A stretch of 64,000 nucleotides of DNA from G963665495 sp963667575. GTDB lineage: Bacteria; Desulfobacterota; Desulfovibrionia; Desulfovibrionales; Desulfovibrionaceae. Position 1 is the stretch's first letter; every line of letters starts with the position of its first letter. The stretch is from contig CAXXHY010000042.1 of assembly GCA_963667575.2 (NCBI GenBank), forward strand, positions 1 to 64,000, written 5' to 3'. Under the pieces are notes generated by a model. It was not told the DNA's origin, ran no database searches, and saw only the letters and a program-made list of their open reading frames with translations. Below are positions 29,044-38,002 of this stretch, piece after piece. The position numbers were made by a program, and so were the translations under genes.

Positions 29044-29074
29044 AGGCCGCTTGCTCTGTAAGCGGCCTTTTTTG
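29044..29074 (+). terminator. Rho-independent terminator after the acetyltransferase gene
   Basis: GGCCGCTT / AAGCGGCC stem with a short loop, followed by TTTTTT. It lies 25 bp behind the acetyltransferase stop. Confidence 0.9.
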
Positions 29075-29200
29075 TTTTTTTCTGCAGCACTGATTATTTG
29101 ATCATGATCCGGCCAGAGATCTCTTGTTACCGGAATCCTTTTGGTTTCATTGGGGCACGTCTGAATATTCCTACAATTCATAGTCTTATGTAGGGTTTGC

Positions 29201-29229
29201 TTGACTTGGGAGGTGAAAAAATTTATAGT
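29201..29229 (+). promoter_or_regulatory. Sigma-70-type promoter of the second cytochrome/chemoreceptor operon
   Basis: TTGACT (29201-29206) and TATAGT (29224-29229) are separated by exactly 17 bp. The start codon of the cytochrome gene is about 150 bp away, leaving a long AT-rich 5' leader. The region from 29075 to 29381 holds no ORF. Confidence 0.65.
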
Positions 29230-29381
29230 ATATCATATCTTCAAAGTGTTTCATATCTTTTTCCTAAATACGTCTTTTTATGACTGTTTCTGCTAATGTA
29301 TTGATTTAAATTAATATATTATGTGTCCATTGCGGTTGTTGCTGTTGTTGTATCCATCCTAAAAAAAAGAGGTTTTAGGAT

Positions 29382-29856
29382 ATGCGCATGCTTATTCCTT
29401 TGGCGGCTGCGGCGATTTTCCTGTTGCTACAGGTACCTGTCGTGTACGGGCAAAATCAGGATGGTGAAAACCGATATATTGGGTCCGCAGCCTGCAAGGA
29501 GTGTCACGAGCATGAGTATGAAAACTTCAGTCATTACGCCAAAAAAGCCAAAGAGCCCAACAGCGTCAAAATCATGATGTCGGACCTGGATGCCGACGAA
29601 ATAAACGAATGTTATGGCTGCCATACCACTGGTTACGGCAAGCCTGGAGGTTTCGTCAGTTTCGAACAGACTCCGGAACTGGGGCATGCGGGATGCGAAG
29701 TCTGCCATGGCCCCGGATACCAGCATGTGGAAAACGGGGGAGATCCGGATCTGATAAAGCGCAAGCTTACACTCGAGGATTGCGAAGGGTGTCACAACTC
29801 CGAAAGAGTCAGTTCTTTCAATTACAAGCCGCTGCTGCACGGCGGGCGCACACTAA
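29382..29856 (+). CDS. Periplasmic tetraheme cytochrome c, paralogue (one-base frameshift)
   Basis: Signal peptide MRMLIPLAAAAIFLLLQVP followed by four heme-c motifs: CKECH, CYGCH, CEVCH and CEGCH, in the same spacing as the cytochrome at 7098. As written, the frame runs into the chemoreceptor gene. Deleting one G in GGCGGGCGC (29844-29846) gives ...LLHGGAH and TAA at 29854-29856, matching the YSGAH end of the paralogue and the identical length of 157 aa. It also places AAGGAG correctly before the chemoreceptor ATG. I therefore read this as a sequencing error. Its likely partner is the heme chemoreceptor 9 bp downstream. Confidence 0.9.
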
Positions 29857-29865
29857 GGAGTAGCC

Positions 29866-31878
29866 ATGAACCTGATACGCACTTCTCTGGGGTTTCGCAT
29901 ACTGTTTTTGAGTGCTGTTCTGCTGATAGTCATCTTCAGCGGATTGTTCGTGGCCAATACCTATTGGCAGCGCGAATCCACCCTCGACCTGATCAAACAC
30001 AATGCCGAGGAATCCAGTGATCTGATTCTTTCGGCCATATCAGAGCCCATGCGCATTGGTGACAACGAAGGCACCACGGAGCAGTTCGAAAGAGTGCACG
30101 AGCGTTTCAAGTTGTTGCGGGCTTTTTTGACCAACTACAAGGGAAATGTGACGTATTCCACCGAGTCGGAGGCCAAACGGAAAGATTTCAGCGTGATATA
30201 TTCGGACGCAGGCCTTCTGGAGTTGTTCTCGCGTAGCTTGAAGCAGCCGATTCGGGAAGGAAAACTGCTGGATCTGAATGGTACGCCCTATTTTGTGGAA
30301 GTGAACACCATCAAGAATGAAGCGGCGTGTCATCATTGTCATGGCAAAAAGCAGCCCATACTGGGAAGCATGGTGCTGTTTCGGGATATTTCCCCGGACA
30401 TGGGAACACTGGACAGGATTCAGCGTTACGGAGCCATTATTTCCTGCGTAGCCCTGGTGGCTCTCATTCTGCTGTTGTTCGGTTTTTTGCAACACTCGGT
30501 TATCAAACGTGTCAAGGCAATCGCCGGAGTCAGTCATCAGATCATGGATGGTCATTACGAGGTGTCTTTTGACGATGCAGGCAGGGACGAGATCGGACAG
30601 CTCAATTCCAATCTGTCGGCCATGGTAGCCACCATTCGGGATCAGCTCGAGTACAGCCGGGGCGTCATGCAGGGCATCATCGTTCCCATGTTCGTCACGG
30701 ACCAGCAGAACAACATCACTTTTGTCAATGAACCCCTGTGGAAGATCCTCGGGCATAGTGAAAAGGAACTCAGCGGTCAGCCTTTGCGCAATTACCTCTC
30801 CGATGACGACGGACGAAAAAGCATTGCCCATCTGGCCTTGCGCAATGGTTCCACGGAAAATGGAACCATACATTACAAACGTTCGGACGGTGTGGTTTTT
30901 CCGCTGCGTTATGAAGTTTCCGCTCTGCGCAACAGCGCCGGACAGATAAACGGAGCCATAGGCGTATTGCTCGACCTGACCCAGGAAGAGCGCGACAAGG
31001 CCAAGATCGAAGAAAACGCCAAGAACATGCGCGCGGTTGCAGGGCAGGTGACAGAGGTTGCCTACAAGCTCGCATCTGCGGCAGGGGTTATTCATGATCA
31101 GATGACCAAGGTCACCCGTGACATGGAAGATACCTCGGATCAGACCCACAGCCTGGCCACAGCCATGGACCAGCTGAGCGCCACGGTACTGGAAGTGGCC
31201 AACAACGCTTCCTCAGTGGCCCAGGCGTCCGACCAGGCCAACAGGGTCGCCCGTGAAGGCGGCGTGGAAGTATCCAAGACCGTGGCCGAAACCCAGGAGG
31301 TTTCCACCAGGGCCGGAGAACTGGCAAAGGCCTTGAACACGCTTTCAGACAAGGCCGAGGGGATCGGCCAGATAATGTCCGTCATCAACGACATTGCGGA
31401 CCAGACCAACCTTCTCGCGCTCAACGCGGCCATCGAAGCCGCCAGAGCAGGGGATGCCGGGCGCGGGTTTGCCGTGGTTGCGGACGAGGTCCGTAAACTG
31501 GCGGAAAAAACCATGAATGCCACCAAGGATGTGGAGAGCTCCATTCTCGAGATTCAGAGCAGCACGCGCGATGCAGTGCACGAAATGTCCGAAACCCGAA
31601 TTCGCGTGGACAAGACTTCATCCATGGCCGGCAATTCCGGCCAGGTGCTCAAGGAGATCATGAGCGAATCCCAGAACATCGCTGGCATGGTTCAGGAAAT
31701 CGCCGCGGCTTCCGAAGAGCAGTCCGCCACGGCTGATGAAATCAACGCAGCGGTCTCGCACATCAATACGCTCTCCACCGAGGCCACGGAAAGCCTGCAG
31801 CAGGCCAATGAGGCCATCGGAGACATCAACCGTATGGCGGAAGACCTCAAGCGGCTGGTGGAACAATTTCAGGCCTGA
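29866..31878 (+). CDS. Methyl-accepting chemotaxis protein with periplasmic c-type heme site, paralogue
   Basis: A 670-aa DcrA-like chemoreceptor. Helix 1 is at residues 11-30; CHHCH lies at 155-159, the same numbering as in the paralogue at 5067. The helix before the HAMP region is near 190-210. A PAS domain (about 270-380, ITFVNEPLWKILGHSEKELSG) precedes the signalling domain with AIEAARAGDAGRGFAVVADE. The periplasmic part is clearly homologous to, but diverged from, the first copy (DNEGTTEQFE against DNKGTTEEFE), so the two receptors may tune to different redox cues. Translated from AAGGAG right behind the cytochrome stop. Confidence 0.95.
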   Translation: MNLIRTSLGFRILFLSAVLLIVIFSGLFVANTYWQRESTLDLIKHNAEESSDLILSAISEPMRIGDNEGTTEQFERVHERFKLLRAFLTNYKGNVTYSTESEAKRKDFSVIYSDAGLLELFSRSLKQPIREGKLLDLNGTPYFVEVNTIKNEAACHHCHGKKQPILGSMVLFRDISPDMGTLDRIQRYGAIISCVALVALILLLFGFLQHSVIKRVKAIAGVSHQIMDGHYEVSFDDAGRDEIGQLNSNLSAMVATIRDQLEYSRGVMQGIIVPMFVTDQQNNITFVNEPLWKILGHSEKELSGQPLRNYLSDDDGRKSIAHLALRNGSTENGTIHYKRSDGVVFPLRYEVSALRNSAGQINGAIGVLLDLTQEERDKAKIEENAKNMRAVAGQVTEVAYKLASAAGVIHDQMTKVTRDMEDTSDQTHSLATAMDQLSATVLEVANNASSVAQASDQANRVAREGGVEVSKTVAETQEVSTRAGELAKALNTLSDKAEGIGQIMSVINDIADQTNLLALNAAIEAARAGDAGRGFAVVADEVRKLAEKTMNATKDVESSILEIQSSTRDAVHEMSETRIRVDKTSSMAGNSGQVLKEIMSESQNIAGMVQEIAAASEEQSATADEINAAVSHINTLSTEATESLQQANEAIGDINRMAEDLKRLVEQFQA

Positions 31879-31899
31879 GCCGGATATTGAAAAACACAC

Positions 31900-31931
31900 G
31901 GGCGATGGCTGATCTGTCGCCCTTTTTTTTG
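31900..31931 (+). terminator. Rho-independent terminator after the chemoreceptor gene
   Basis: GGGCGA / TCGCCC stem with an 11-nt loop and an eight-T run (TTTTTTTT). Confidence 0.85.
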
Positions 31932-31980
31932 TCCGGAAGATTGAAGAGCAGGGGCAGTTCAGCCCAACGAAAAAAACGCT

Positions 31981-32379
31981 CTAGATATCGGCCAGGGTGG
32001 TGTTTTCGAGCTTTTCGGCGATGTAATTGCGGATATCCTTGAATACCCGCAGCAGATTGGCGTTTTGTTCTATGGGAGTGGACTCGTAGAAAAAGATGCT
32101 CGCGGATCCTGTGGGAGAAAGTGCTCCGTCAAACAGACGGATGATTTCCGCCAGGGTGATCTGGTTGGGAAGTTTGGCCAGAGCAAAGCCTTCCTCCTGT
32201 CCTTTGAAACAGCGTATATAGCCTTCACGCTTGAGCGTGACCAGGACCTGTTCAAGATATTTTGCGGGGATGCCTTGTTCCTGTGCAATGTTCTTGGACG
32301 ACAGGAATTTTCCCTGGCCCGAATGGGCCAGATACGCAAGAGCGAGCAAAGCGTATTCACTGCGGAAAGAAAGTTTCAT
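31981..32379 (-). CDS. Rrf2-family transcriptional regulator without Fe-S cysteines
   Basis: A 132-aa winged-helix repressor. The N-terminus MKLSFRSEYALLALAYLA and the recognition region IPAKYLEQVLVTLKREGYI are family hallmarks. The three cysteines that bind the cluster in IscR and NsrR are absent; the only Cys is in IRCFKG within the wing. It is therefore not an IscR-type Fe-S sensor by sequence and its signal is unknown. Convergent with the heme chemoreceptor gene. Confidence 0.9.
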   Translation of the reverse strand: MKLSFRSEYALLALAYLAHSGQGKFLSSKNIAQEQGIPAKYLEQVLVTLKREGYIRCFKGQEEGFALAKLPNQITLAEIIRLFDGALSPTGSASIFFYESTPIEQNANLLRVFKDIRNYIAEKLENTTLADI

Positions 32380-32702
32380 AGCAGTTTAGGTATAAATATT
32401 TTACAGGTGAATCTGAAGCATATTTACTTATAAGATTGAGATATGAAAAGTTCAAGATATTTATCGTGAATACTGCATTGCAACTGTATAAAATATAACC
32501 AAGCCTTTTGCAGGACCGCAACGTTTGAGCGTGACACAGAATCTTTTCTGTCAGGCAGTTTATGCAGGGGCAAGCTGCAGACATAGGGAAAGTTGCAAGG
32601 AATCAATATCCCTCAAACAATACTCCGAAATATAATATAACTAAAATATATCAGCTGGCTATCCAGATCAGACTTGCCTGGCGGCCGCAAGGACGCTGAC
32701 GT
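32380..32702. other. AT-rich intergenic region
   Basis: About 320 bp upstream of the Rrf2 gene and downstream of pgeF. It is strongly AT-rich (TATATTATAACTAAAATATATC near 32630). It should hold the leftward Rrf2 promoter; I see no ORF or palindrome that I can defend. Confidence 0.35.
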
Positions 32703-33417
32703 CTATAAGAAAAAAAACCAGTCATCGAGTGTGAAAGTACAGAGGTCCAGACCGAAAATGCGTTCTGGCTGCAGACCGGCCTCCTGTAACTGATCGCGCG
32801 TCAGCCGCCAGAGATCCACCGTACGGGTCCGCGTGTCATGGTAGGCATCGAATTCGGGGCCCCATTCCTGATCGTAGTTGATGAATTCGCTTTGCCCAGG
32901 TCCAAGGCTGGGGCCGCGTACGGCGAAAAGATCCTTTGGTTCGAGCCCATACTGTTCGCAGAAATCGCGTACGCCGCTTTGTGGGGAATCCCAGGCGGTT
33001 GCCTCTCCAGCCCACATGCAGGGCCGCAACATGGGCGCCCTCCGCATGAGCCAGCAACACCGGTTGGCAGTCCGCGGTCTGGATGACCAGCGCTCTGCCG
33101 GGAATGGCAGTGCCCATGCCGTCGCCTTCGGGGATGTCGTTACATTCCGCGTCCGTGGGGGGAATGTCGAAATGCATGGCGGTTCCATGCACCTGCCAGA
33201 CGAAATTCCAGGAATCTATGCCAAGGGATTGCTTGAGAGATTCACGGTTGGCCGTGACCCTGTCGTAGTCGTCGCCGACCCGGTAGCCTATGCTGGAGTG
33301 CGCATAAGGGCTTTCTTGGGAGGGGGCGGAGGACAGCCCGTAGGCCTGGCGGGTCTGAAAGGCGCAGCGGATATTGGGGAGTCCGGGGAAGGCAAAAGGA
33401 ATACTGATTACATCCAT
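32703..33417 (-). CDS. pgeF: PgeF/YfiH family purine-nucleoside/polyphenol oxidase-like protein (one-base frameshift)
   Basis: The YfiH/PgeF family was named multicopper laccase; family work assigns purine-nucleoside phosphorylase / adenosine deaminase activity or peptidoglycan editing. ATG 33417 follows GAGGAGCGAATCGT and overlaps the previous gene by 10 bp. Zinc ligands typical of the family lie in WQVHGTAMH, IQTADCQPV and ALHVGWRGN. A run of four G on the plus strand (32983-32986), expected to be three, breaks the frame. Corrected, it continues LGFPQSGVRDFCEQYGLEP and ends at 237 aa. The second half carries VRGPSLGPGQSEF, a family C-terminal motif. Confidence 0.85.
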
Positions 33418-33986
33418 ACGATTCGCTCCTCTGTGCAGATGGCGTGGACAGGTTTGTCCCAAGGCTCCGTAGGTAACGTATCGAGCAATTGAAAGTCAAA
33501 ACCCAGCCCCACACAGAGGGCGTTGTCCAAACGGCCGGATTCGAGCAAACGGTCGTAGTAGCCTCCACCATAGCCCAGGCGGAATCCCTGTTTGTCAAAG
33601 CCCACTGCCGGCAGGATTGCCAGTTCCGGAAAGAGCGTACTGGGGGCAGGACATTGGACGGGATCCGGCTCAGGAATTCCGTAAGCTCCTGCGGAAAGCT
33701 GGCCGGCGTCTGAAACAGCGATCAGTTCGAGTTCCTTTTTGCCTTTGACGCAACGCGGCAACAGGGTGGTTTCATGCCGTTGCAGACTGTCCTGAAACAA
33801 AAGCCGCGTATCTGCTTCCTGCCGGAAGGCCATGTACAGCAACACGCATCGGGCCTGACGCCATTGGGGAAGCTCGAGAATGCGTTTCTGGAGCTGCTGG
33901 CTGCGTGTCCGCCAGGCTGGTTCCGTCAGTTCGGCCCGGTCCATGAGAAGTTTGTCACGAAGCTGTTTTTTATTGGAATGATGCAT
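33408..33986 (-). CDS. 5-formyltetrahydrofolate cyclo-ligase
   Basis: Converts 5-formyl-THF to 5,10-methenyl-THF using ATP. It is 192 aa, the normal size. The N-terminal KKQLRDKLL helix and the family fingerprint GFDKQGFRLGYGGGYYDR are present, followed by ICTEERIVW at the end. Translation is coupled to pgeF by a 10-bp overlap. Confidence 0.93.
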   Translation of the reverse strand: MHHSNKKQLRDKLLMDRAELTEPAWRTRSQQLQKRILELPQWRQARCVLLYMAFRQEADTRLLFQDSLQRHETTLLPRCVKGKKELELIAVSDAGQLSAGAYGIPEPDPVQCPAPSTLFPELAILPAVGFDKQGFRLGYGGGYYDRLLESGRLDNALCVGLGFDFQLLDTLPTEPWDKPVHAICTEERIVWM

Positions 33987-34130
33987 AGTTATGATTCGTA
34001 GGAAACGGGTTTTTCAAAAGATGATTTTGACATATTGCAGAAATAAAGGTATCGCGCCAGACAAGTGGTCGTTAATTACGTAGCAAGAATACGCTTTCGT
34101 ATATCGGAATGCAAAAGCACAGGAGAGCAA

Positions 34131-34820
34131 ATGGCAGCCGACGACTGTTATTGGATAGGATTTGGGGATATCCATGGCAACATGGAGCGTTTTGGTGAAA
34201 TCGACGCGCTTGCCGGAGCCCGGGGCGTGCTGGTTTCAGGGGACCTGACCAATAATGGAGACGCACGTATGGCCGGCGAGGTGCTGGAAGCCATACGCAT
34301 GATCAATCCCAACGTCTACGCGCAGTACGGCAATATGGACCTGCCGGAAGTAAACGTATTTCTGGAAGCGCAAGGCTGGAATCTGCATGCCCGTACGCGT
34401 ACGCTGGATTCTGGGGACGGTGCGCTGCCGGCAGTGGGTGTTGTCGGCCTGGGCGCTTCCACGCCGACTCCCTTTGGGACGCCCAGCGAGTACCCGGACA
34501 GTCAGATGGCCGCGTGGCTGAAAAATGTCGCGGAACAGGCCAGCAAATTTCCCCTGCTGATCCTGGTTTCCCATACGCCTCCCTACGATACCAGCACGGA
34601 TTGCCTCTCTTTCGGACAGCATGTGGGCAGCCCGGCTGTTCGCGCTTTTATCGAACAATATCAGCCCGATGTCTGTCTGACAGGCCATATCCACGAATCG
34701 CAGGCTGTGGATACGATCGGCAAGACCGTCATCGTCAATCCCGGCGCACTGGCGGATGGGGGCTATGTACGTATCCAGCGGGTCAAGGACAAGCTCGAGA
34801 TAGCGCTCGAACACATCTGA
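34131..34820 (+). CDS. Calcineurin-like metallophosphoesterase
   Basis: A 229-aa cytoplasmic phosphoesterase from ATG 34131 (ACAGGAGAGCAA upstream); an earlier in-frame start lacks a site. The dinuclear metal motifs occur in order: GDIHGN, GDLTNNG, GNMD, SHTPPYDT and GHIHES. The NPGAL end is also typical. The substrate is unknown. Rightward, directly upstream of the glycosyltransferase genes. Confidence 0.88.
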   Translation: MAADDCYWIGFGDIHGNMERFGEIDALAGARGVLVSGDLTNNGDARMAGEVLEAIRMINPNVYAQYGNMDLPEVNVFLEAQGWNLHARTRTLDSGDGALPAVGVVGLGASTPTPFGTPSEYPDSQMAAWLKNVAEQASKFPLLILVSHTPPYDTSTDCLSFGQHVGSPAVRAFIEQYQPDVCLTGHIHESQAVDTIGKTVIVNPGALADGGYVRIQRVKDKLEIALEHI

Positions 34821-34948
34821 TGGAAGATCCGTTCCGATACATCGCAGTGTCGCCTGTTCTGTTCCCATGCGATTGCCGCTTTCCAGTGCGTATCCTTGAG
34901 AAAAGTTCGGGGGCGACCTGGTTCAATTCCGCGTACGAATGTTGGTGA
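34820..34948 (+). CDS. Possible short coupled ORF (42 aa)
   Basis: An ATG overlaps the phosphoesterase stop (TGATG) and opens 42 codons (MEDPFRYIAVSPVLFPCDCR...) to a TGA lying just before the glycosyltransferase start. It has no ribosome site of its own; translation would rest on coupling. I give it low confidence. Confidence 0.25.
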   Translation: MEDPFRYIAVSPVLFPCDCRFPVRILEKSSGATWFNSAYECW

Positions 34949-34956
34949 GCGCTGCC

Positions 34957-36069
34957 GTGAACAAACGTTATTGTCTGGATGGACGGACCGCCACCGCACA
35001 TTTTCCGGGAATCGGCCGTTACGTGGTCAATCTGGCCCGGAGTCTGGCGCCGTTGCTGCGTGACGACGAAGAACTGGTGGTTCTGCGCGACCCGCGCGGC
35101 TCCATGCTGTTTGACGGCTTTGCCTCGGAAAGTCCGCAGGTGCGTATCGAGGATGTGCCGGTCAGTCCGTTTTCACTGAAACAGCAGTGGATCCTGCCGG
35201 GAGTGCTGAGCCGGCTTCAGGTCGGCCTGTACCACAGCCCCTATACCCTGATGCCCCTGTTCCCCAGGGTGCCCACAGTGGTCACCGTGCATGACCTGAT
35301 TCCGCTGCTTTTTCCTGAACAGAGCAGCCGCAAGGCCAGAACGTTCTTTCGCGGAGCGTTGTTTTGCGCCTTGCGTACGGCGGACAGGGTTCTGACCGTG
35401 TCCGAGTCGACGCGCAGGGATTTATTGAATATGACGTCCGTACGCAGCGATAAGGTTACGACCTGTCTGGAGGGAGCTGCGCCCGGATTTGTTCCCGCAT
35501 CTGCGGAGGAAGTCCGGGAGATGCGCCGGCAGTTCGGGCTGCCGGACAAGTATATTTTATATGCGGGTTCCAATAAGCCCCATAAGAATCTGAAAGGCTT
35601 GCTGCAGGCCTGGAAGCTGCTCCGGAGCAGGGGAGGGGCAACCGGCGTCAAACTGGCCATTGCCGGTGTATGGCTGGAGGAGCACGCCTTGCCGGAAAAA
35701 GATCTGGAAGATGTCGTCGTTCTGGGGAGGGTCAGCGACGATGCGTTGCGCGGACTGTACAGCGGTGCGTTGGCGTTTGTTTTCCCCACGTTTTATGAAG
35801 GATTCGGTCTGCCCGTACTGGAGGCCATGGCCTGCGATACGCCGGTGCTGTGTTCCAATCGGGCCAGCTTGCCGGAAGTGGCGGGAGATGCGGCATTGTA
35901 TTTTGATCCTAACAATCCCGCGGAAATGGCCGAAAGAATAGATGAGGTAGTTGAAAGTAAGGACAAACGTTCGCAGCTTCGGAACAAGGGGCGGCTCCGT
36001 CTGGCGGAACTCACCTGGGATCGTTGCGCGGCATGTACCCTGGAAATATATCGTTCGCAGGCAAAATGA
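34957..36069 (+). CDS. Glycosyltransferase family 4 (GT-B fold)
   Basis: Transfers a sugar from a nucleotide donor, probably to a lipid-linked glycan. I prefer GTG 34957, with GGTGAG 7 bp upstream; ATG 34939, six codons earlier, is the alternative. The protein is 370 aa. N-terminal TATAHFPGIGRYVVNLARSL is the acceptor-side glycine loop. The C-terminal half has the donor site PTFYEGFGLPVLEAMACDTPVLCSN with the E-x7-E pattern, and LPEVAGDAALYF. It is followed after 28 bp by the WecA-like gene, suggesting a shared operon. Confidence 0.9.
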   Translation: MNKRYCLDGRTATAHFPGIGRYVVNLARSLAPLLRDDEELVVLRDPRGSMLFDGFASESPQVRIEDVPVSPFSLKQQWILPGVLSRLQVGLYHSPYTLMPLFPRVPTVVTVHDLIPLLFPEQSSRKARTFFRGALFCALRTADRVLTVSESTRRDLLNMTSVRSDKVTTCLEGAAPGFVPASAEEVREMRRQFGLPDKYILYAGSNKPHKNLKGLLQAWKLLRSRGGATGVKLAIAGVWLEEHALPEKDLEDVVVLGRVSDDALRGLYSGALAFVFPTFYEGFGLPVLEAMACDTPVLCSNRASLPEVAGDAALYFDPNNPAEMAERIDEVVESKDKRSQLRNKGRLRLAELTWDRCAACTLEIYRSQAK

Positions 36070-36097
36070 GCTGCCGTGAACAAGGAATAACAAGAAC

Positions 36098-37978
36098 ATG
36101 ACGCTGTTCAACTGTGGCTTTTGCATTCTTCTAGTAGTAACCTTTTTATTTTCCTATGGTTTGACCCTGGCCATGACCAAAATCAGCCAGCGGTACAATT
36201 GGGTGGCGAGACCCTGCGATGATCGCTGGAATTGCCGGGTGGTGGCATTGCACGGGGGCGTGGGATTCGTGCTGCCCTTTCTGCTTTCAGCCCTTTTCTG
36301 GCTGTATTTCCGTTATGATCTGAACGTGAAGGCCTTGCTGTACGGAGAGCTCCCGCAGAAAACCACGCTGGCCGTGGCCGCCTTGGCGGGCGCTGTGCTG
36401 TTGTATTTTTGCGGCCTGTGGGACGACACCAAAAAGATGAGCCCCACCAACAAGCTGATTTGCCAGGTGGCGGCCACGAGTCTGTTTGTTTATGCGGGGG
36501 GAATCTACCCGCTGACGGATATTTCAGGGGTCAATCTTTTCATCACCTATCTCTGGTTCGTGGGACTGACCAACGCCTTCAATCTGCTGGACAACATGGA
36601 CGGACTGTCCGCTGGCGTGGCGTTTGTCGCGGCCGTTTTCGCAGCCATGGTGCCCTTCAGCGCTTTTGAAATACCCGTGACCTCCACCTGGCTTGCCCTG
36701 CTGTTCGCGGCCTGCCTGCTGGGGTACTGGCTGCATAACAAGTTTCCGGCAAAAATTTTCATGGGTGATTCCGGCAGCCTGCCTCTGGGATTCGTGATCG
36801 CCGCCCTGACCATGCCCAGCCAGCTGAACGCCAACCTCGGACTTGAAGTCAACAATCCGGTCTTTCTAGCCATCCTGCTTCTGCTTATTCCCATGGCCAT
36901 TCTGGCGGTTCCCATTTTCGATACGAGTTTCGTCACCATCACCCGGTTGCTGGGAGCACGAAAAATCCATCAGGGGGGCACGGACCATACCTCCCATCGC
37001 CTCGTGCACCTGGGGCTCAGCGAGCGGCGCGCAGTGATGATTCTGTTCTGCCTGGGCATCACCGGCGGCGCCGTGGCCATTTTTTCCCAGAGAAATCCGG
37101 ATTTGTCCCTGTCCCTTATCGGGGCCTTCGCCCTGCTGCTCATCTGCTTTGGCGCGTATCTGACCCACGTCCAGATCAGCGTTCAGAAACCGGAGAACGG
37201 TCTGCCCCTGTGGAACAAGTTTCTGCTGGCAATGCTGGTCCGCCGAAACATGGCGCAGGTTTTTCTGGATACGATCCTGGTGATAACCTGCTTCTGGGGG
37301 GCGCATCTGCTGCGTTTCGAGTTCATGCTGAACGCCGCCATGCGTCAGGCCGTTGTTCAGGCTCTGCCCCTGGTGGTGGTCAGTTCGCTGCTTGGCCTGC
37401 GCCTTGCCGGGGCCTATGGAAGCAGTTGGCGTCTGGCCTCTCTATCCGATACGCCGTCCTACGCGTTGGGGGTCATTCTCGGCACATCCATGAGTCTCGC
37501 CTTGTCGACCATTTTCAGCAGGTTCGGCGAAGGCTATTCCAGAAGCTCCTATATTACCTTTGCTTTTCTGCTTTTCATTGCCGTAACGGTTTCGCGCCAG
37601 AGTTTTTTTCTGCTGGATACCTGGATCAAGCGCAAGACGGCTTCCAGGCAGAAGGACAGCCTTACCTCCGTGTTGATTTACGGCGCGGGCAAGGGGGGCA
37701 TGATTCTTCTGGAAGAATCGCTTTTCAATGAAAGCCTGAGCAGCAAATACTGCGTTCTCGGTTTTGTTGACGATGACTCGAATCTCCTCGGCCACAAGGT
37801 GGGCGGACTGCATGTCCGCAAAAAGGACAAGTGGCTGCATGAGGTTCACGATACGCCCGAGATCTGGATCTCCTCAAAGAGCATTTCCGACGCCAAGGCC
37901 CTCGCATTCGCCTCCCGCTGGTCTCCAAAGGCCGTTGTGAAGAGGCAGGTGTTGTCCCTTTCCGAAGTTTCCGATTAG
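36098..37978 (+). CDS. WecA/MraY-type sugar-phosphate transferase fused to CapD-like N-terminal half
   Basis: A 626-aa membrane protein. Residues 1 to about 345 are a polyprenyl-phosphate N-acetylhexosamine-1-phosphate transferase with LWDDTKKMSPTNKL, NLLDNMDGLSAG, MGDSGSLPLGF and the H-x-S-H-R motif in HTSHRLVHLG; it should start lipid-linked glycan synthesis. From about residue 380 a second module follows: several membrane helices and then a nucleotide-binding fold (LIYGAGKGGMILLEE, LGFVDDD). This matches the N-terminal half of the PglF/CapD/WbpM dehydratase-epimerases, without their catalytic domain. Such fusion is unusual and may hold a partner or regulate. Between glycosyltransferase and oligosaccharyltransferase genes. 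Confidence 0.9.
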   Translation: MTLFNCGFCILLVVTFLFSYGLTLAMTKISQRYNWVARPCDDRWNCRVVALHGGVGFVLPFLLSALFWLYFRYDLNVKALLYGELPQKTTLAVAALAGAVLLYFCGLWDDTKKMSPTNKLICQVAATSLFVYAGGIYPLTDISGVNLFITYLWFVGLTNAFNLLDNMDGLSAGVAFVAAVFAAMVPFSAFEIPVTSTWLALLFAACLLGYWLHNKFPAKIFMGDSGSLPLGFVIAALTMPSQLNANLGLEVNNPVFLAILLLLIPMAILAVPIFDTSFVTITRLLGARKIHQGGTDHTSHRLVHLGLSERRAVMILFCLGITGGAVAIFSQRNPDLSLSLIGAFALLLICFGAYLTHVQISVQKPENGLPLWNKFLLAMLVRRNMAQVFLDTILVITCFWGAHLLRFEFMLNAAMRQAVVQALPLVVVSSLLGLRLAGAYGSSWRLASLSDTPSYALGVILGTSMSLALSTIFSRFGEGYSRSSYITFAFLLFIAVTVSRQSFFLLDTWIKRKTASRQKDSLTSVLIYGAGKGGMILLEESLFNESLSSKYCVLGFVDDDSNLLGHKVGGLHVRKKDKWLHEVHDTPEIWISSKSISDAKALAFASRWSPKAVVKRQVLSLSEVSD

Positions 37979-38002
37979 TACAGCCCGGAGGAACAGAGCG
38001 TG

